Shown here: positions 1 through 6,783 of the stretch, piece by piece
Position numbering within the stretch: the first letter of the stretch is position 1
Layout: the number at the start of each line of letters is the position of its first letter
NCBI GenBank assembly: GCA_900754965.1
Contig: CAAEEO010000038.1
Location: 1 to 29,958, forward strand
Direction of reading: 5' to 3'
Length of the DNA stretch: 29,958 bases
From: an uncultured Oscillospiraceae bacterium
GTDB lineage: Bacteria; Bacillota; Clostridia; Oscillospirales; Oscillospiraceae
Position numbers and translations under genes: made by a program
Notes under the pieces: generated by a model
Database searches by the model: none
Told to the model about the DNA's origin: nothing
Seen by the model: the letters and a program-made list of their open reading frames with translations, nothing else

Positions 1-43
1 ACTTGTCTGGCGACGGACTGGGAAGATAGGTCAATGCCAACAC
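1..43 (+). rRNA. rrf: 5S ribosomal RNA, 3' end only
   Basis: The first ~43 bases read like the last third of a clostridial 5S rRNA: an ACTTG-CTGG-GACGG-CTGGGAA-ATAGGTC-ATGCCAA pattern, corresponding to the loop E / helix IV and helix V / helix I 3' strand. It is followed directly by a strong terminator, as expected at the end of an rRNA operon. The 5' part lies outside the window, so the exact 3' end is estimated. Recognition is by eye. Confidence 0.8.
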
Positions 44-50
44 TTCATTG

Positions 51-88
51 AAAAGCAGGACACTTCGTGTGTCCTGCTTTTTCTTTTT
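51..88 (+). terminator. rRNA operon terminator
   Basis: A 13-bp perfect stem (51-63 with 69-81) closes a TTCGT loop and is followed by a T-rich run (78-88). It lies just after the 5S rRNA end and is a textbook intrinsic terminator. Confidence 0.9.
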
Positions 89-165
89 CCGTTTTTCACG
101 CTCTGCCTCGCCCTGTCGGTTTTCTGTTCTTATGATGGACGGCTCTTTATTTATATATGTATATT

Positions 166-203
166 GAAACCACCCCGCATCATTTTGGTGCGGGGTGGTT
201 TTC
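166..203 (-). terminator. Terminator of the SLH-domain gene
   Basis: A GC-rich stem (about 166-179 with 189-203, core ACCACCCCGCA / TGCGGGGTGGT) has a short loop and T residues on both strands, so it can work in either direction. It lies 20 bases past the stop of the minus-strand SLH gene and also backs up the rRNA terminator. Confidence 0.8.
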
Positions 204-223
204 TAATCCATAAAATGGTGATA

Positions 224-1321
224 TTAGGTTGTGACTTTGCTGCCGTTGATGCGCAGGTTTTGGAACATCGTGTTCAGCACCTGGAGATCATCATTGGCGA
301 AGAGAATCATGTGGAGTTGATCGTCCAAGATGAAGAGAGTCCCCCTCATGGACGTGGTCGTATCGTGTTCCGTGACAGTGGTGGAAAACTCCAGGGCTTT
401 GGTCGTTCCAAAGGCGACCTCTTTCGTCTGTATTTCGCTGACAGTGACATTTTGTCCTTTCAGGGAATCCTGCAGAATCTGCCGGAACTCCTCCTGTGGG
501 AGGAGAGTGATATCCACGCCCTGATAGGTGGGGTCCTGCTCGGACTGGTGCATGATGAACCCATGTTCGTTGGCCAGTGTGCTCACGCCCAACTGCTCGG
601 AGACATCCAACACATCCTGGGGAACAGCGGCCATAATCCCGCCGGCCAGAGTCACATCTTTCATCAGAACTGCCGGTTTTCGACTGGACTGAATGGCAAT
701 TCTGGAGAGAATCACTGCGGCCTCTGCCCGGGATATGTGATTCTCGGGGTGAAACGCGCCATAGATATCGCTGCCGGAGAGCACGCCTGCGCCGTACAGC
801 GTGAGAATCTGCTCAGCATAAGGGGTTTTTGCAGTGACATCTGCCGGGGTGTAGACGCTGATTCGGGGCAGAGCCGTGTCCGGCAGTGCCCGGGCAAAAA
901 TTCCTGCCATCTGGGCGCGGGTGATGGTTGCCTCATAGTCTTCAAATTCGTCGGCGTTGATGATGCCGCAGTTGATGCAGTAATCCACAAAAGAGCGATA
1001 CCAGACTGCCTCACCGGGCTGCACCGTGGTGGTGCCGGTTTTATAGATCTCATATACCCGGGCGGCCATGACCAGAGCCTGGGCCACGGTCAGATCTCCC
1101 TCCATGCCAAAGGTGCCGTCCCCCAATCCGCTCATCAGATCGTATTCGTTGCACTGCTGCACTGCAGGGGCGGCCCAGTGTTGGGCAGGTACATCAGTAA
1201 ATCCCTCATACTCCCGTATTTTCTGGAAGTTATCCATACTGGCGGCAGAGGTGGCTGATACCGGGACCGCCAGAGTCAGCATCAGAGAAAAGGCGCTGGC
1301 CCATGCCGTAAATTTCTTCAT
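224..1321 (-). CDS. Exported S-layer homology (SLH) domain protein
   Basis: Secreted protein of 365 residues, predicted to attach to the cell wall. It begins with Lys-Lys and a hydrophobic signal peptide (residues ~1-25, likely cut after VSA). Two clear SLH repeats and one weaker one follow: FTDVPAQHWA...GLGDGTFGMEGDLTVAQAL, then VWYRSFVDYCI...ATITRAQMAGIFARAL, then an ADVT-YAEQILTLYGAGVLSG...ISRAEAAVILSRIA unit. SLH domains usually bind pyruvylated secondary wall polymer. The last ~130 residues form a separate soluble domain that I do not recognise. The start is placed at the second ATG because the GGAAAGG ribosome site runs into the first ATG (1330) but sits nine bases before this one. Single gene ending in its own terminator. 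The SLH call is firm, the role of the C-terminal domain is open. Confidence 0.85.
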   Translation of the reverse strand: MKKFTAWASAFSLMLTLAVPVSATSAASMDNFQKIREYEGFTDVPAQHWAAPAVQQCNEYDLMSGLGDGTFGMEGDLTVAQALVMAARVYEIYKTGTTTVQPGEAVWYRSFVDYCINCGIINADEFEDYEATITRAQMAGIFARALPDTALPRISVYTPADVTAKTPYAEQILTLYGAGVLSGSDIYGAFHPENHISRAEAAVILSRIAIQSSRKPAVLMKDVTLAGGIMAAVPQDVLDVSEQLGVSTLANEHGFIMHQSEQDPTYQGVDITLLPQEEFRQILQDSLKGQNVTVSEIQTKEVAFGTTKALEFSTTVTEHDTTTSMRGTLFILDDQLHMILFANDDLQVLNTMFQNLRINGSKVTT

Positions 1322-1451
1322 TGTTCTCATCCTTTCCGGAAGAATTTAGCTATAGTATACAGGAACAGGAGGAAAAAGTACAGTTCTCAATGGAAAAATA
1401 CACAAAACGTTTACGAAGAGCAGGACAAACAAAAAAATTACCACGGAATGC

Positions 1452-1480
1452 TTGACAACTGCGTTTATACTGTATATACT
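1452..1480 (+). promoter_or_regulatory. Sigma-A promoter of the GntR/ABC operon
   Basis: TTGACA (1452-1457) and TATACT (1475-1480) are separated by 17 bases, 30 bases before the regulator's ATG. The -10 box lies inside a large inverted repeat, so the promoter can be shut by a dimeric repressor. Confidence 0.85.
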
Positions 1481-1497
1481 ATATATATACAGTATAA
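1465..1497 (+). promoter_or_regulatory. Palindromic operator, probably of the YtrA-type regulator
   Basis: A perfect 14-bp inverted repeat, TTATACTGTATATA (1465-1478) and TATATACAGTATAA (1484-1497), has a 5-base centre. It covers the -10 box and the start site. AT-rich dyads of this kind in front of their own operon are typical of YtrA-subfamily GntR repressors, so autoregulation is inferred. Confidence 0.75.
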
Positions 1498-1509
1498 CGA
1501 GGTGGGAAG

Positions 1510-1890
1510 ATGAATCTATTGATTGACAACCGTTCCGGAATGCCCATCTATGACCAAATCTATACCCAGCTGAAAAACAGCATCATCAGCGGGGAACTTG
1601 TGGAAGATACGGCGCTGCCGTCGATTCGCTCTCTGGCGAAGGATCTGCGGATCAGCGTGATTACCACCAAGCGGGCCTATGAGGAGCTGGAACGGGACGG
1701 ACTGATCTATACCGTGGCGGGAAAAGGGTCATTCGTTGCCCCACGGAACACGGAACTGCTCCGGGAGGAGCTGCTGCGGAAAATCGAGGAGCATTTTATG
1801 GAGATCCTCCGTTTGGCGCCGGCCTGCGGGCTGACGGAACGGGATCTGGAAGAGATGCTGCGGACGCTGAACGAGGAGGATGGACAATGA
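1510..1890 (+). CDS. GntR-family transcriptional regulator, YtrA subfamily
   Basis: Dimeric DNA-binding repressor of 126 residues. The N-terminal winged helix-turn-helix (residues ~10-76) carries GntR landmarks: PIYDQIYTQLKNSI, LPSIRSLAKDL, TTKRAYEELERDGLIYT and GKGSFVA. Only about 50 residues follow, as is usual for YtrA members, which lack a large ligand domain. The start has a GAGGTGG ribosome site four bases upstream of the ATG. The stop overlaps the ABC ATPase start by four bases, so regulator and transporter are co-translated. A perfect palindrome over the promoter suggests it represses its own operon. In relatives the inducer is often a cell-wall-active compound; nothing here identifies it. 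Confidence 0.92.
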   Translation: MNLLIDNRSGMPIYDQIYTQLKNSIISGELVEDTALPSIRSLAKDLRISVITTKRAYEELERDGLIYTVAGKGSFVAPRNTELLREELLRKIEEHFMEILRLAPACGLTERDLEEMLRTLNEEDGQ

Positions 1891-2738
1891 ACAATGCCAT
1901 TGAGATCAAAGGTCTGACCAAACGATATGAGGACTTCACCCTGGATCATCTGGATTTGAGCCTGCCCATGGGGTGCGTGATGGGACTGGCAGGGGAAAAC
2001 GGCGCGGGCAAAAGCACCACCATCCGGTGTATCCTGCGGGCCACGACCTGGGACGAGGGAACCATTTCCGTACTGGGGCGGGACAATCGGGAAAATTTCC
2101 GCCAGACCCGGGAGGACATCGGCGTCGTATTGGACACGGTGGGATTCCCCACCATGCTCACCGCCCGGGAAGTGGGACAAATGTTGAAAAACACCTATCA
2201 GAGTTGGGACAACGGCGCCTATACAACGCTGCTGAAACGATTTGACCTGCCGGAAAACAAGAAATTCGGGGAATTTTCCCGGGGAATGCGGATGAAATTG
2301 GGAATCGCCGCAGCAATGGCCCATCATCCCCGTCTGCTGATTTTGGACGAGGCCACCAGTGGTCTGGACCCGGTGGTGCGGGATGAAGTGGTGGATATGC
2401 TGTATGAATATACCCGGGAGGAGGACCGGTCGATTCTGGTGTCCTCTCACATTCTCAGCGACCTGGAAAAGCTGTGCGACTACATGGCGTTTCTCAAAAA
2501 GGGAAAGCTGCTGCTGTGCCGGGAGAAGGATGAACTGCTCGGGGAATATGTCCGGGTCCAGTGCAGCCGGGAGGAGTTGGCGCTGTTTGAGCCGGGAAAA
2601 ATCCTGCATCAGCGCAGTTCCGCTTACGGCGCCCAGGTGATTTGCAGCCGGGAGGCACTGCCCCGGGGAATGACCGGCGGCCCCATCGATATGGAAGATC
2701 TGTTTATTGCAATGATGAAAGGCGGGGAAAGTAAATGA
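1887..2738 (+). CDS. ABC transporter ATP-binding protein
   Basis: Cytoplasmic ATPase subunit (283 residues) of an ABC-2 type transporter. Visible motifs are Walker A GENGAGKST (residues 36-44), the signature FSRGMRMKL (130-138, SRGM in place of the usual SGGQ), Walker B LLILDEAT (149-157) with D-loop SGLD, and the switch histidine in SSHILSD (H188). The C-terminal ~80 residues form the usual accessory tail of drug- and peptide-type exporters. Overlaps the regulator upstream (ATGA, 1887-1890) and the permease downstream (ATGA, 2735-2738). With a YtrA-type regulator, an efflux or cell-envelope stress role is likely, for example against a peptide antibiotic, but the substrate cannot be read from sequence. 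Confidence 0.93.
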   Translation: MNNAIEIKGLTKRYEDFTLDHLDLSLPMGCVMGLAGENGAGKSTTIRCILRATTWDEGTISVLGRDNRENFRQTREDIGVVLDTVGFPTMLTAREVGQMLKNTYQSWDNGAYTTLLKRFDLPENKKFGEFSRGMRMKLGIAAAMAHHPRLLILDEATSGLDPVVRDEVVDMLYEYTREEDRSILVSSHILSDLEKLCDYMAFLKKGKLLLCREKDELLGEYVRVQCSREELALFEPGKILHQRSSAYGAQVICSREALPRGMTGGPIDMEDLFIAMMKGGESK

Positions 2739-3355
2739 AAGGCTTGCTGCTGAAAGATCTTTATATGATTCGGAAAGTCGGCTGGTATCAGCTGCTGATG
2801 TTTGCAGTCTTTTTGGCCCTGGGGTGCATTTCCCAGAACAATGGCTTTTTCCTGTTGTGGCCCATGGTGTTTTTGGGGTTGCTGTCCAATTCCCTGATCG
2901 GGTATGAGGAGCAGGCCGGCTGGCCTCTTTACGCCCAGACCATGCCCTGGGAGCGGCGGACCATTGTGACGGAAAAGTATGTGTTGGAATTTGTACTGGT
3001 GCTGTTGGGGGCCGGAGTCATTGCCCTGGTGCAGGCGGGAAACAGTGCCGTCCGGGGGTGGGAGATCTCGCCTGTGAATGTGTTCCTGCTGTGCATCTCG
3101 GTGGGGCTGCTTGCCCCGGCACTGAGCCTGCCTCCGGTGTTCAAATATGGCACCATCAAAGGCCGGTGGTTCTACATGGTGTTGATCATTTTGGTCTCTG
3201 CGGTCTCCGGCGTTCTGTCTGAATTTGCGGTGGGCAGTGAATCCCAGACGGCCCCGGCAGAGATGGTGCTGGGCGTGGTACCCCTGGTGGTGGCGGTGAT
3301 CTATCTGCTGTCCTGGCTGCTGTCTATGAGATTTTACGAAAAACGGGAATTATAA
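2735..3355 (+). CDS. ABC-2 type transporter permease
   Basis: Integral membrane partner of the preceding ATPase, 206 residues with about six hydrophobic segments (roughly residues 15-32, 36-52, 84-103, 113-132, 141-160 and 178-198). The N-terminus MKGLLLKDLYMIRK is typical of the small ABC-2 permease family (ABC2_membrane_5-like), and the charged C-terminus follows the last helix. Its start overlaps the ATPase stop, which shows translational coupling. A strong terminator follows, so the operon holds three genes. One short permease gene implies a homodimer in the complex. Confidence 0.85.
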   Translation: MKGLLLKDLYMIRKVGWYQLLMFAVFLALGCISQNNGFFLLWPMVFLGLLSNSLIGYEEQAGWPLYAQTMPWERRTIVTEKYVLEFVLVLLGAGVIALVQAGNSAVRGWEISPVNVFLLCISVGLLAPALSLPPVFKYGTIKGRWFYMVLIILVSAVSGVLSEFAVGSESQTAPAEMVLGVVPLVVAVIYLLSWLLSMRFYEKREL

Positions 3356-3387
3356 ATAAGGTATGTAAAAACAATCAGACCTGTGCA

Positions 3388-3427
3388 AGCAGCTCCCCGG
3401 AATTTTCCGGGGAGCTGCTGATTTTTT
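3388..3427 (+). terminator. Terminator of the GntR/ABC operon
   Basis: A 13-bp perfect stem, AGCAGCTCCCCGG (3388-3400) with CCGGGGAGCTGCT (3407-3419), is followed by G-A and six T residues. It ends the ABC operon and separates it from the A-rich gene downstream. Confidence 0.92.
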
Positions 3428-3473
3428 GAAAAAATATGGTCTCCGAATTGACGATTTCAAGGCAGTGCAAAGA

Positions 3474-3502
3474 TTGATGAAGGATATTCTTTGTGATAAG
3501 AT
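3474..3502 (+). promoter_or_regulatory. Possible promoter of the CoiA-like gene
   Basis: TTGATG (3474-3479) and TAAGAT (3497-3502) are 17 bases apart, 50 bases before the ATG at 3552. Each box has only four or five consensus matches, so this is a weak call, but some promoter is needed because the gene lies behind a terminator. Confidence 0.4.
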
Positions 3503-3551
3503 AAAAGTAAGTTCTATGAGAAAACCAAATATTACGATGGGAGGGATACAG

Positions 3552-4367
3552 ATGCTGAAAAATCCATTCGGATTGAGAGATGGTTCCATTGTGACCATTG
3601 AGGACATTTCGGAAAGTGAAAGAGGAAAAAAATGTGGTTGCGTTTGTCCAAGCTGTGGAGCGGCTCTTATTGCCAGAAAAGGGGAAGAACGGGAACATCA
3701 TTTTGCGCATGATCCCAATCATCCCTGTGATGAGCGCGTAGCAATGATGATTTCATCTTACACATTACTGAAAGAGGCACTGGAGGAAAAAGGTGAATTC
3801 TATTGTCCGGAAACTTGGTGGAATCAAAGAACAGAAGCGTTTGACTCAAAAAAGCGCACGGATGCTTACAAGCAACTTCATGATTCGAACATTGTCAAAA
3901 TCAAAGACACCGACCTGCGGAAGAGTTCAGCAGGAATCCCAGAGGCTCTCGTTGTCACAGCGGGTAAAAAAGAACATCAATTTGCGATTCGCCTGCTGTT
4001 TCCTACCACGGTTTGCGGACAGCAGGAATCAGAAAAGAAATATGAAGAGTATTATACATTAGTCATTGATCTTACAGATACGAAAACCGGGGATGGGTGG
4101 ACGGTACAAAAGTGGAAAAAATTTTATTGTGACGATAACGAATATAAAAAATGGGTATGGAACACGAAAATTGAAGAGAAAAAGAAAGAATCTGAAAAAG
4201 CAAAACAAAAGAGATGGCTTGAAGAAAACGAACGCGAAAAAATACTGAAACAAGCAAGCCAAATGAGACGGCTTGAAGAAAAAGAACACAGTAGAGAACC
4301 ACAGCGAAACGAACGAGAATTAATTATGGACTATGAGGAGATGATTCAAAGAAAAGATAGACTATAA
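3552..4367 (+). CDS. CoiA-like protein with zinc-binding N-terminus and coiled-coil tail
   Basis: Protein of 271 residues. The N-terminal part has the layout of the competence CoiA-like family: a cysteine pair CPSC (C32, C35; C28 and C30 precede it), then GAALIARKGEEREHHFAH ending in H49/H50/H53, presumably a zinc site. CoiA-like proteins usually carry a nuclease core; here the matching strand reads IPEALVV...HQFAIRLLF (130-150), where expected acidic residues look partly replaced, so activity is doubtful. Residues ~205-265 are a highly charged Lys/Glu coiled coil with a local duplication (RWLEENE, RRLEEKE). The reading frame extends upstream to a TTG at 3426 inside the terminator; the ATG at 3552 with a GGAGGG site seven bases before it is preferred. 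A-rich codon use, unlike its neighbours, and terminators on both sides suggest horizontal transfer. Confidence 0.65.
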   Translation: MLKNPFGLRDGSIVTIEDISESERGKKCGCVCPSCGAALIARKGEEREHHFAHDPNHPCDERVAMMISSYTLLKEALEEKGEFYCPETWWNQRTEAFDSKKRTDAYKQLHDSNIVKIKDTDLRKSSAGIPEALVVTAGKKEHQFAIRLLFPTTVCGQQESEKKYEEYYTLVIDLTDTKTGDGWTVQKWKKFYCDDNEYKKWVWNTKIEEKKKESEKAKQKRWLEENEREKILKQASQMRRLEEKEHSREPQRNERELIMDYEEMIQRKDRL

Positions 4368-4381
4368 TAAGATAAGAAAAT

Positions 4382-4426
4382 AAACGGATGAGAAGACAGT
4401 TTTAACTGCTTTCTCATCCGTTTTTT
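4382..4426 (+). terminator. Bidirectional terminator between CoiA-like gene and spoVA genes
   Basis: AAACGGATGAGAA (4382-4394) pairs with TTCTCATCCGTTT (4411-4423), with an inner CAGT/ACTG extension, and a run of six T follows. On the minus strand it also has A/T-rich flanks and lies 17 bases past the spoVAE stop, so it probably serves both convergent genes. Confidence 0.9.
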
Positions 4427-4442
4427 CGAAACCAATTTTCCA

Positions 4443-4814
4443 TTACGGGCGTTTTTCTTTGGGGCGGAAGAGCAGAGCGGCCAGGTATCCGAACACCACT
4501 GCGGCGCAGATTCCGCCGGCGGCTGCGGTCAATCCCCCGGTGAACACCCCCAGAAGTCCCTGTTCGGCCACTGCTTTTTTCACGCCCTGGGCCAGTGTAT
4601 TGCCAAAGCCCAACAGGGGAATGGTGGCGCCCGCCCCTGCCCACCGGGCAAAGGGCGGATACACGCCTAACCCGCCCAGTATTACCCCGGCGACCACATA
4701 GGCCGTCAAGATTCGGGCGGGAGTCAGCCCGGTCTTATCAATGAGTACCTGTCCCAGGGCACACAATGCCCCGCCTACCAGAAATGCTTTCGCCAGATCC
4801 CAGATCCAATCCAT
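4443..4814 (-). CDS. spoVAE: Stage V sporulation protein AE (SpoVAEb type)
   Basis: Small membrane protein (123 residues) of the SpoVA channel, which loads dipicolinic acid into the forespore and releases it in germination. Features seen: hydrophobic helices at about residues 6-22, 29-50, 57-75 and 88-115, and family patterns AFLVGGALCALGQVLIDKTGLTPARIL and GAGATIPLLGFGN. The longer frame starting at 4865 overlaps spoVAD; the ATG at 4814 has an AAAGGAGG site eight bases upstream and starts four bases after the spoVAD stop, so it is preferred. Second gene of a two-gene spoVA operon; in many clostridia the order is spoVAC-spoVAD-spoVAEb, and spoVAC is absent here. Forespore (sigma-G) expression is expected from family knowledge, but I found no clear sigma-G promoter. 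Confidence 0.92.
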   Translation of the reverse strand: MDWIWDLAKAFLVGGALCALGQVLIDKTGLTPARILTAYVVAGVILGGLGVYPPFARWAGAGATIPLLGFGNTLAQGVKKAVAEQGLLGVFTGGLTAAAGGICAAVVFGYLAALLFRPKEKRP

Positions 4815-4818
4815 GGCG

Positions 4819-5859
4819 TCAACCTCCTTTCTCTGTGGAAACCTCCCGTTCGATGGCCACAGCATGACAGATGCCCGGAATGGACAGTCGCTGCTGGGCT
4901 GTGGTGGGGGACATCAGCGCCCCGGTGGCGGAGAACAGCACCCGATGCCAAATGCCCTGCCGGAGCATGGAGAGAATATATCCGCACAGTACCGAGGCAG
5001 CACAGCCGCAGCCGGAACCGCCGGCGTGGACATCTTGTCGAGATCTGTCGAACATGAGCATTCCGCAGTCGAAATACCGCCCGGTCAGGTCGATCCCGTC
5101 CCGGAGAAACTGCTCTGACACAATCCGATGCCCCAGTGCGCCCAGATCCCCGGTGAAAATGGCATCGTACTCCTGAGGGGAGCGGCCGGTGTCTGCAAAA
5201 TGGGCTTTCAGGGTGTCGTAAGCGGCGGGGGCCATGGCTGCGCCCATGTTGCTCATGTCCGTCACCCCCAGGTCCACAATCCGCCCGGTGGTGAGGTAGG
5301 TCACAAAGGGGCCGTTTCCGGCGGCGGTGAGAAGAACGGTGCCCGCCCCGGTGACAGTCCACTGGGCCGTAGGGGGCCGCTGTCCGCCGTATTCCAGGGG
5401 AAAGCGGAACTGCCGCTCACTGGAACAGAAGTGGGAACCAGTGGCGGCGGCTATGGCATCGGCATATCCGCCGTCCAGCAGCATGGCGGCCAGAGTAAGG
5501 CCCTCGGCTATGGTGGAACAGGCACCGTACAGCCCCAGGTAAGGCACGCCGGTGTCTTTCAGGGCAAATACCGACCCCACGCACTGGTTCAGCAGATCTC
5601 CCGCCAGCACATATTGCAGCTGATCCGGCGTCAGTCCCGCTTTGCCGCAGGCCAGGGAAAAGGCGCGGTTCAGCATGGTGCTCTCTGCCTGTTCCCAGCT
5701 GCTTTGCCCAAAGTATGGGTCTTGTGAGATCTCGTCAAAATAGTCCGACAGCGGCCCCTCCCCCTCGGCGCGGCCCACTACGGCGGCCTCGGCGGCAATG
5801 GTGGGCGGCGTTTGCAGGCGCACCGTCTGACGGCCCAGATGTTTCAGACGCAAAATCAT
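4819..5859 (-). CDS. spoVAD: Stage V sporulation protein AD (SpoVAD)
   Basis: Dipicolinic-acid-binding subunit of the SpoVA complex, with a thiolase-like fold, on the inner spore membrane. The 346-residue product follows Bacillus SpoVAD along its length: EGPLSDYFDE, LAGDLLNQCVGS, LYGACSTIAEGLTLAA, ERQFRFPLEYGGQRPPTA, VTGAGTVLLT, GVTDMSNMGAAMAPAA, FTGDLGALG, and HAGGSGCGCAASVLCGYIL. The start is uncertain: the GGGAGGG site touches the ATG at 5859, so initiation at the TTG two codons later (5853) is equally plausible; the long in-frame extension to 5973 has no ribosome site and no homology. Divergent from the YjjG-like phosphatase. The gene that normally precedes it, spoVAC, is missing at this locus. 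Confidence 0.95.
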   Translation of the reverse strand: MILRLKHLGRQTVRLQTPPTIAAEAAVVGRAEGEGPLSDYFDEISQDPYFGQSSWEQAESTMLNRAFSLACGKAGLTPDQLQYVLAGDLLNQCVGSVFALKDTGVPYLGLYGACSTIAEGLTLAAMLLDGGYADAIAAATGSHFCSSERQFRFPLEYGGQRPPTAQWTVTGAGTVLLTAAGNGPFVTYLTTGRIVDLGVTDMSNMGAAMAPAAYDTLKAHFADTGRSPQEYDAIFTGDLGALGHRIVSEQFLRDGIDLTGRYFDCGMLMFDRSRQDVHAGGSGCGCAASVLCGYILSMLRQGIWHRVLFSATGALMSPTTAQQRLSIPGICHAVAIEREVSTEKGG

Positions 5860-5945
5860 CCCTCCCGATGGAAAATAGTGTTTGCGCTGCGGCGTCAAAT
5901 ATACACATTGTTTTTCGGAGAATGTGGAAAAGTGGAGAGGAGGGA

Positions 5946-5974
5946 TTGCGGTTCCGGAGAAAATACGGTACAAT
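5946..5974 (+). promoter_or_regulatory. Promoter of the YjjG-like phosphatase gene
   Basis: TTGCGG (5946-5951) and TACAAT (5969-5974) are spaced by 17 bases, 36 bases before the ATG at 6010. Good sigma-A boxes with correct spacing. Confidence 0.7.
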
Positions 5975-6009
5975 ACAAAGCAATTCTAAAACATGGTTGG
6001 AGGAACAGT

Positions 6010-6702
6010 ATGGGATACAGGACCATTCTCTTTGATGCGGATATGACCCTTTGGGATTTCAATGCTTCGGAACGATGCGCCCTGGCGGATGTGACCCGGT
6101 CTCTGGGGCGGGAGCTGACGCCGGAAATGGAACAGTTTTACCATCAGGTGAACGGCAGCCTTTGGCATCAGTTCGATTTGAAACAGGTGACCAGGGAGGA
6201 ACTGACCGAGCGGCGGTTTCAGCAGTATCTGGAATTCCTGGGAGCGGAGGGAGATCCAATGGAGATCAACCACCACTATGAACAGGCGCTGGGAGAATAC
6301 AGCATCATGCTCCCCGGGGCGGAAGAGATGTGCCGCCGTCTGGCAGAATGCTGCACCCTGTATATCATCACCAACGGACTGCACACGGCGCAGACCGGCC
6401 GTTTCAACAAGTCGCCCATCAAACCCTATATCCGCCAGATGTTCATTTCTCAGGATATGGGCTGCCAGAAACCGGATAAAGAATATTTTGACCAGGTGCT
6501 GCAGGCCATCGGCCCGGTGGACCTGGCAGAGACCGTCATTGTGGGAGATTCCCTCACTTCGGACATGAAGGGCGGTCTGAATGCCGGACTGGACACCATC
6601 TGGTATAACCCCAACGGAAAGCCGGCAGACCCGGAAATTCCCGTCACCTGGGAGGCTGCCACCATGGAGCGAATCGTGGAAATTATTCTGGCCGAACCGT
6701 AA
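6010..6702 (+). CDS. HAD phosphatase, YjjG-type pyrimidine 5'-nucleotidase
   Basis: Cytoplasmic haloacid-dehalogenase-fold phosphatase, 230 residues. The four motifs are present: DADMT (nucleophile D9, general acid D11), IITNG (T121), the lysine in QKPDKEYF (K154), and VGDSLTSDMKGG (D180, D185). The spacing, the cap of about 80 residues, and the strings ITNGLHTAQTGR and FISQDMGCQKPDKEYFDQVL are close to YjjG/YfnB, which dephosphorylate nucleoside monophosphates including non-canonical pyrimidine nucleotides (house-cleaning). The exact substrate is inferred. The ATG at 6010 follows GGAGG by six bases, and the frame's upstream extension overlaps the divergent spoVAD gene, so that extension is rejected. 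Followed after 81 bases by the TIGR04255-like gene with no clear terminator between them. Confidence 0.88.
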   Translation: MGYRTILFDADMTLWDFNASERCALADVTRSLGRELTPEMEQFYHQVNGSLWHQFDLKQVTREELTERRFQQYLEFLGAEGDPMEINHHYEQALGEYSIMLPGAEEMCRRLAECCTLYIITNGLHTAQTGRFNKSPIKPYIRQMFISQDMGCQKPDKEYFDQVLQAIGPVDLAETVIVGDSLTSDMKGGLNAGLDTIWYNPNGKPADPEIPVTWEAATMERIVEIILAEP

Positions 6703-6783
6703 CTTTTGAGTTTTCATCATTTTCAACAGAGTTTTCAATAAATGATTGTTGAATCTTCTGTTTTTATCACGGGAGGGTAAAAA

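Noticed and set aside
3426..3551. N-terminal extension of the CoiA-like protein from a TTG at 3426
   Set aside because: The TTG lies in the T run of the upstream terminator and lacks a ribosome site; the ATG at 3552 has a good one.
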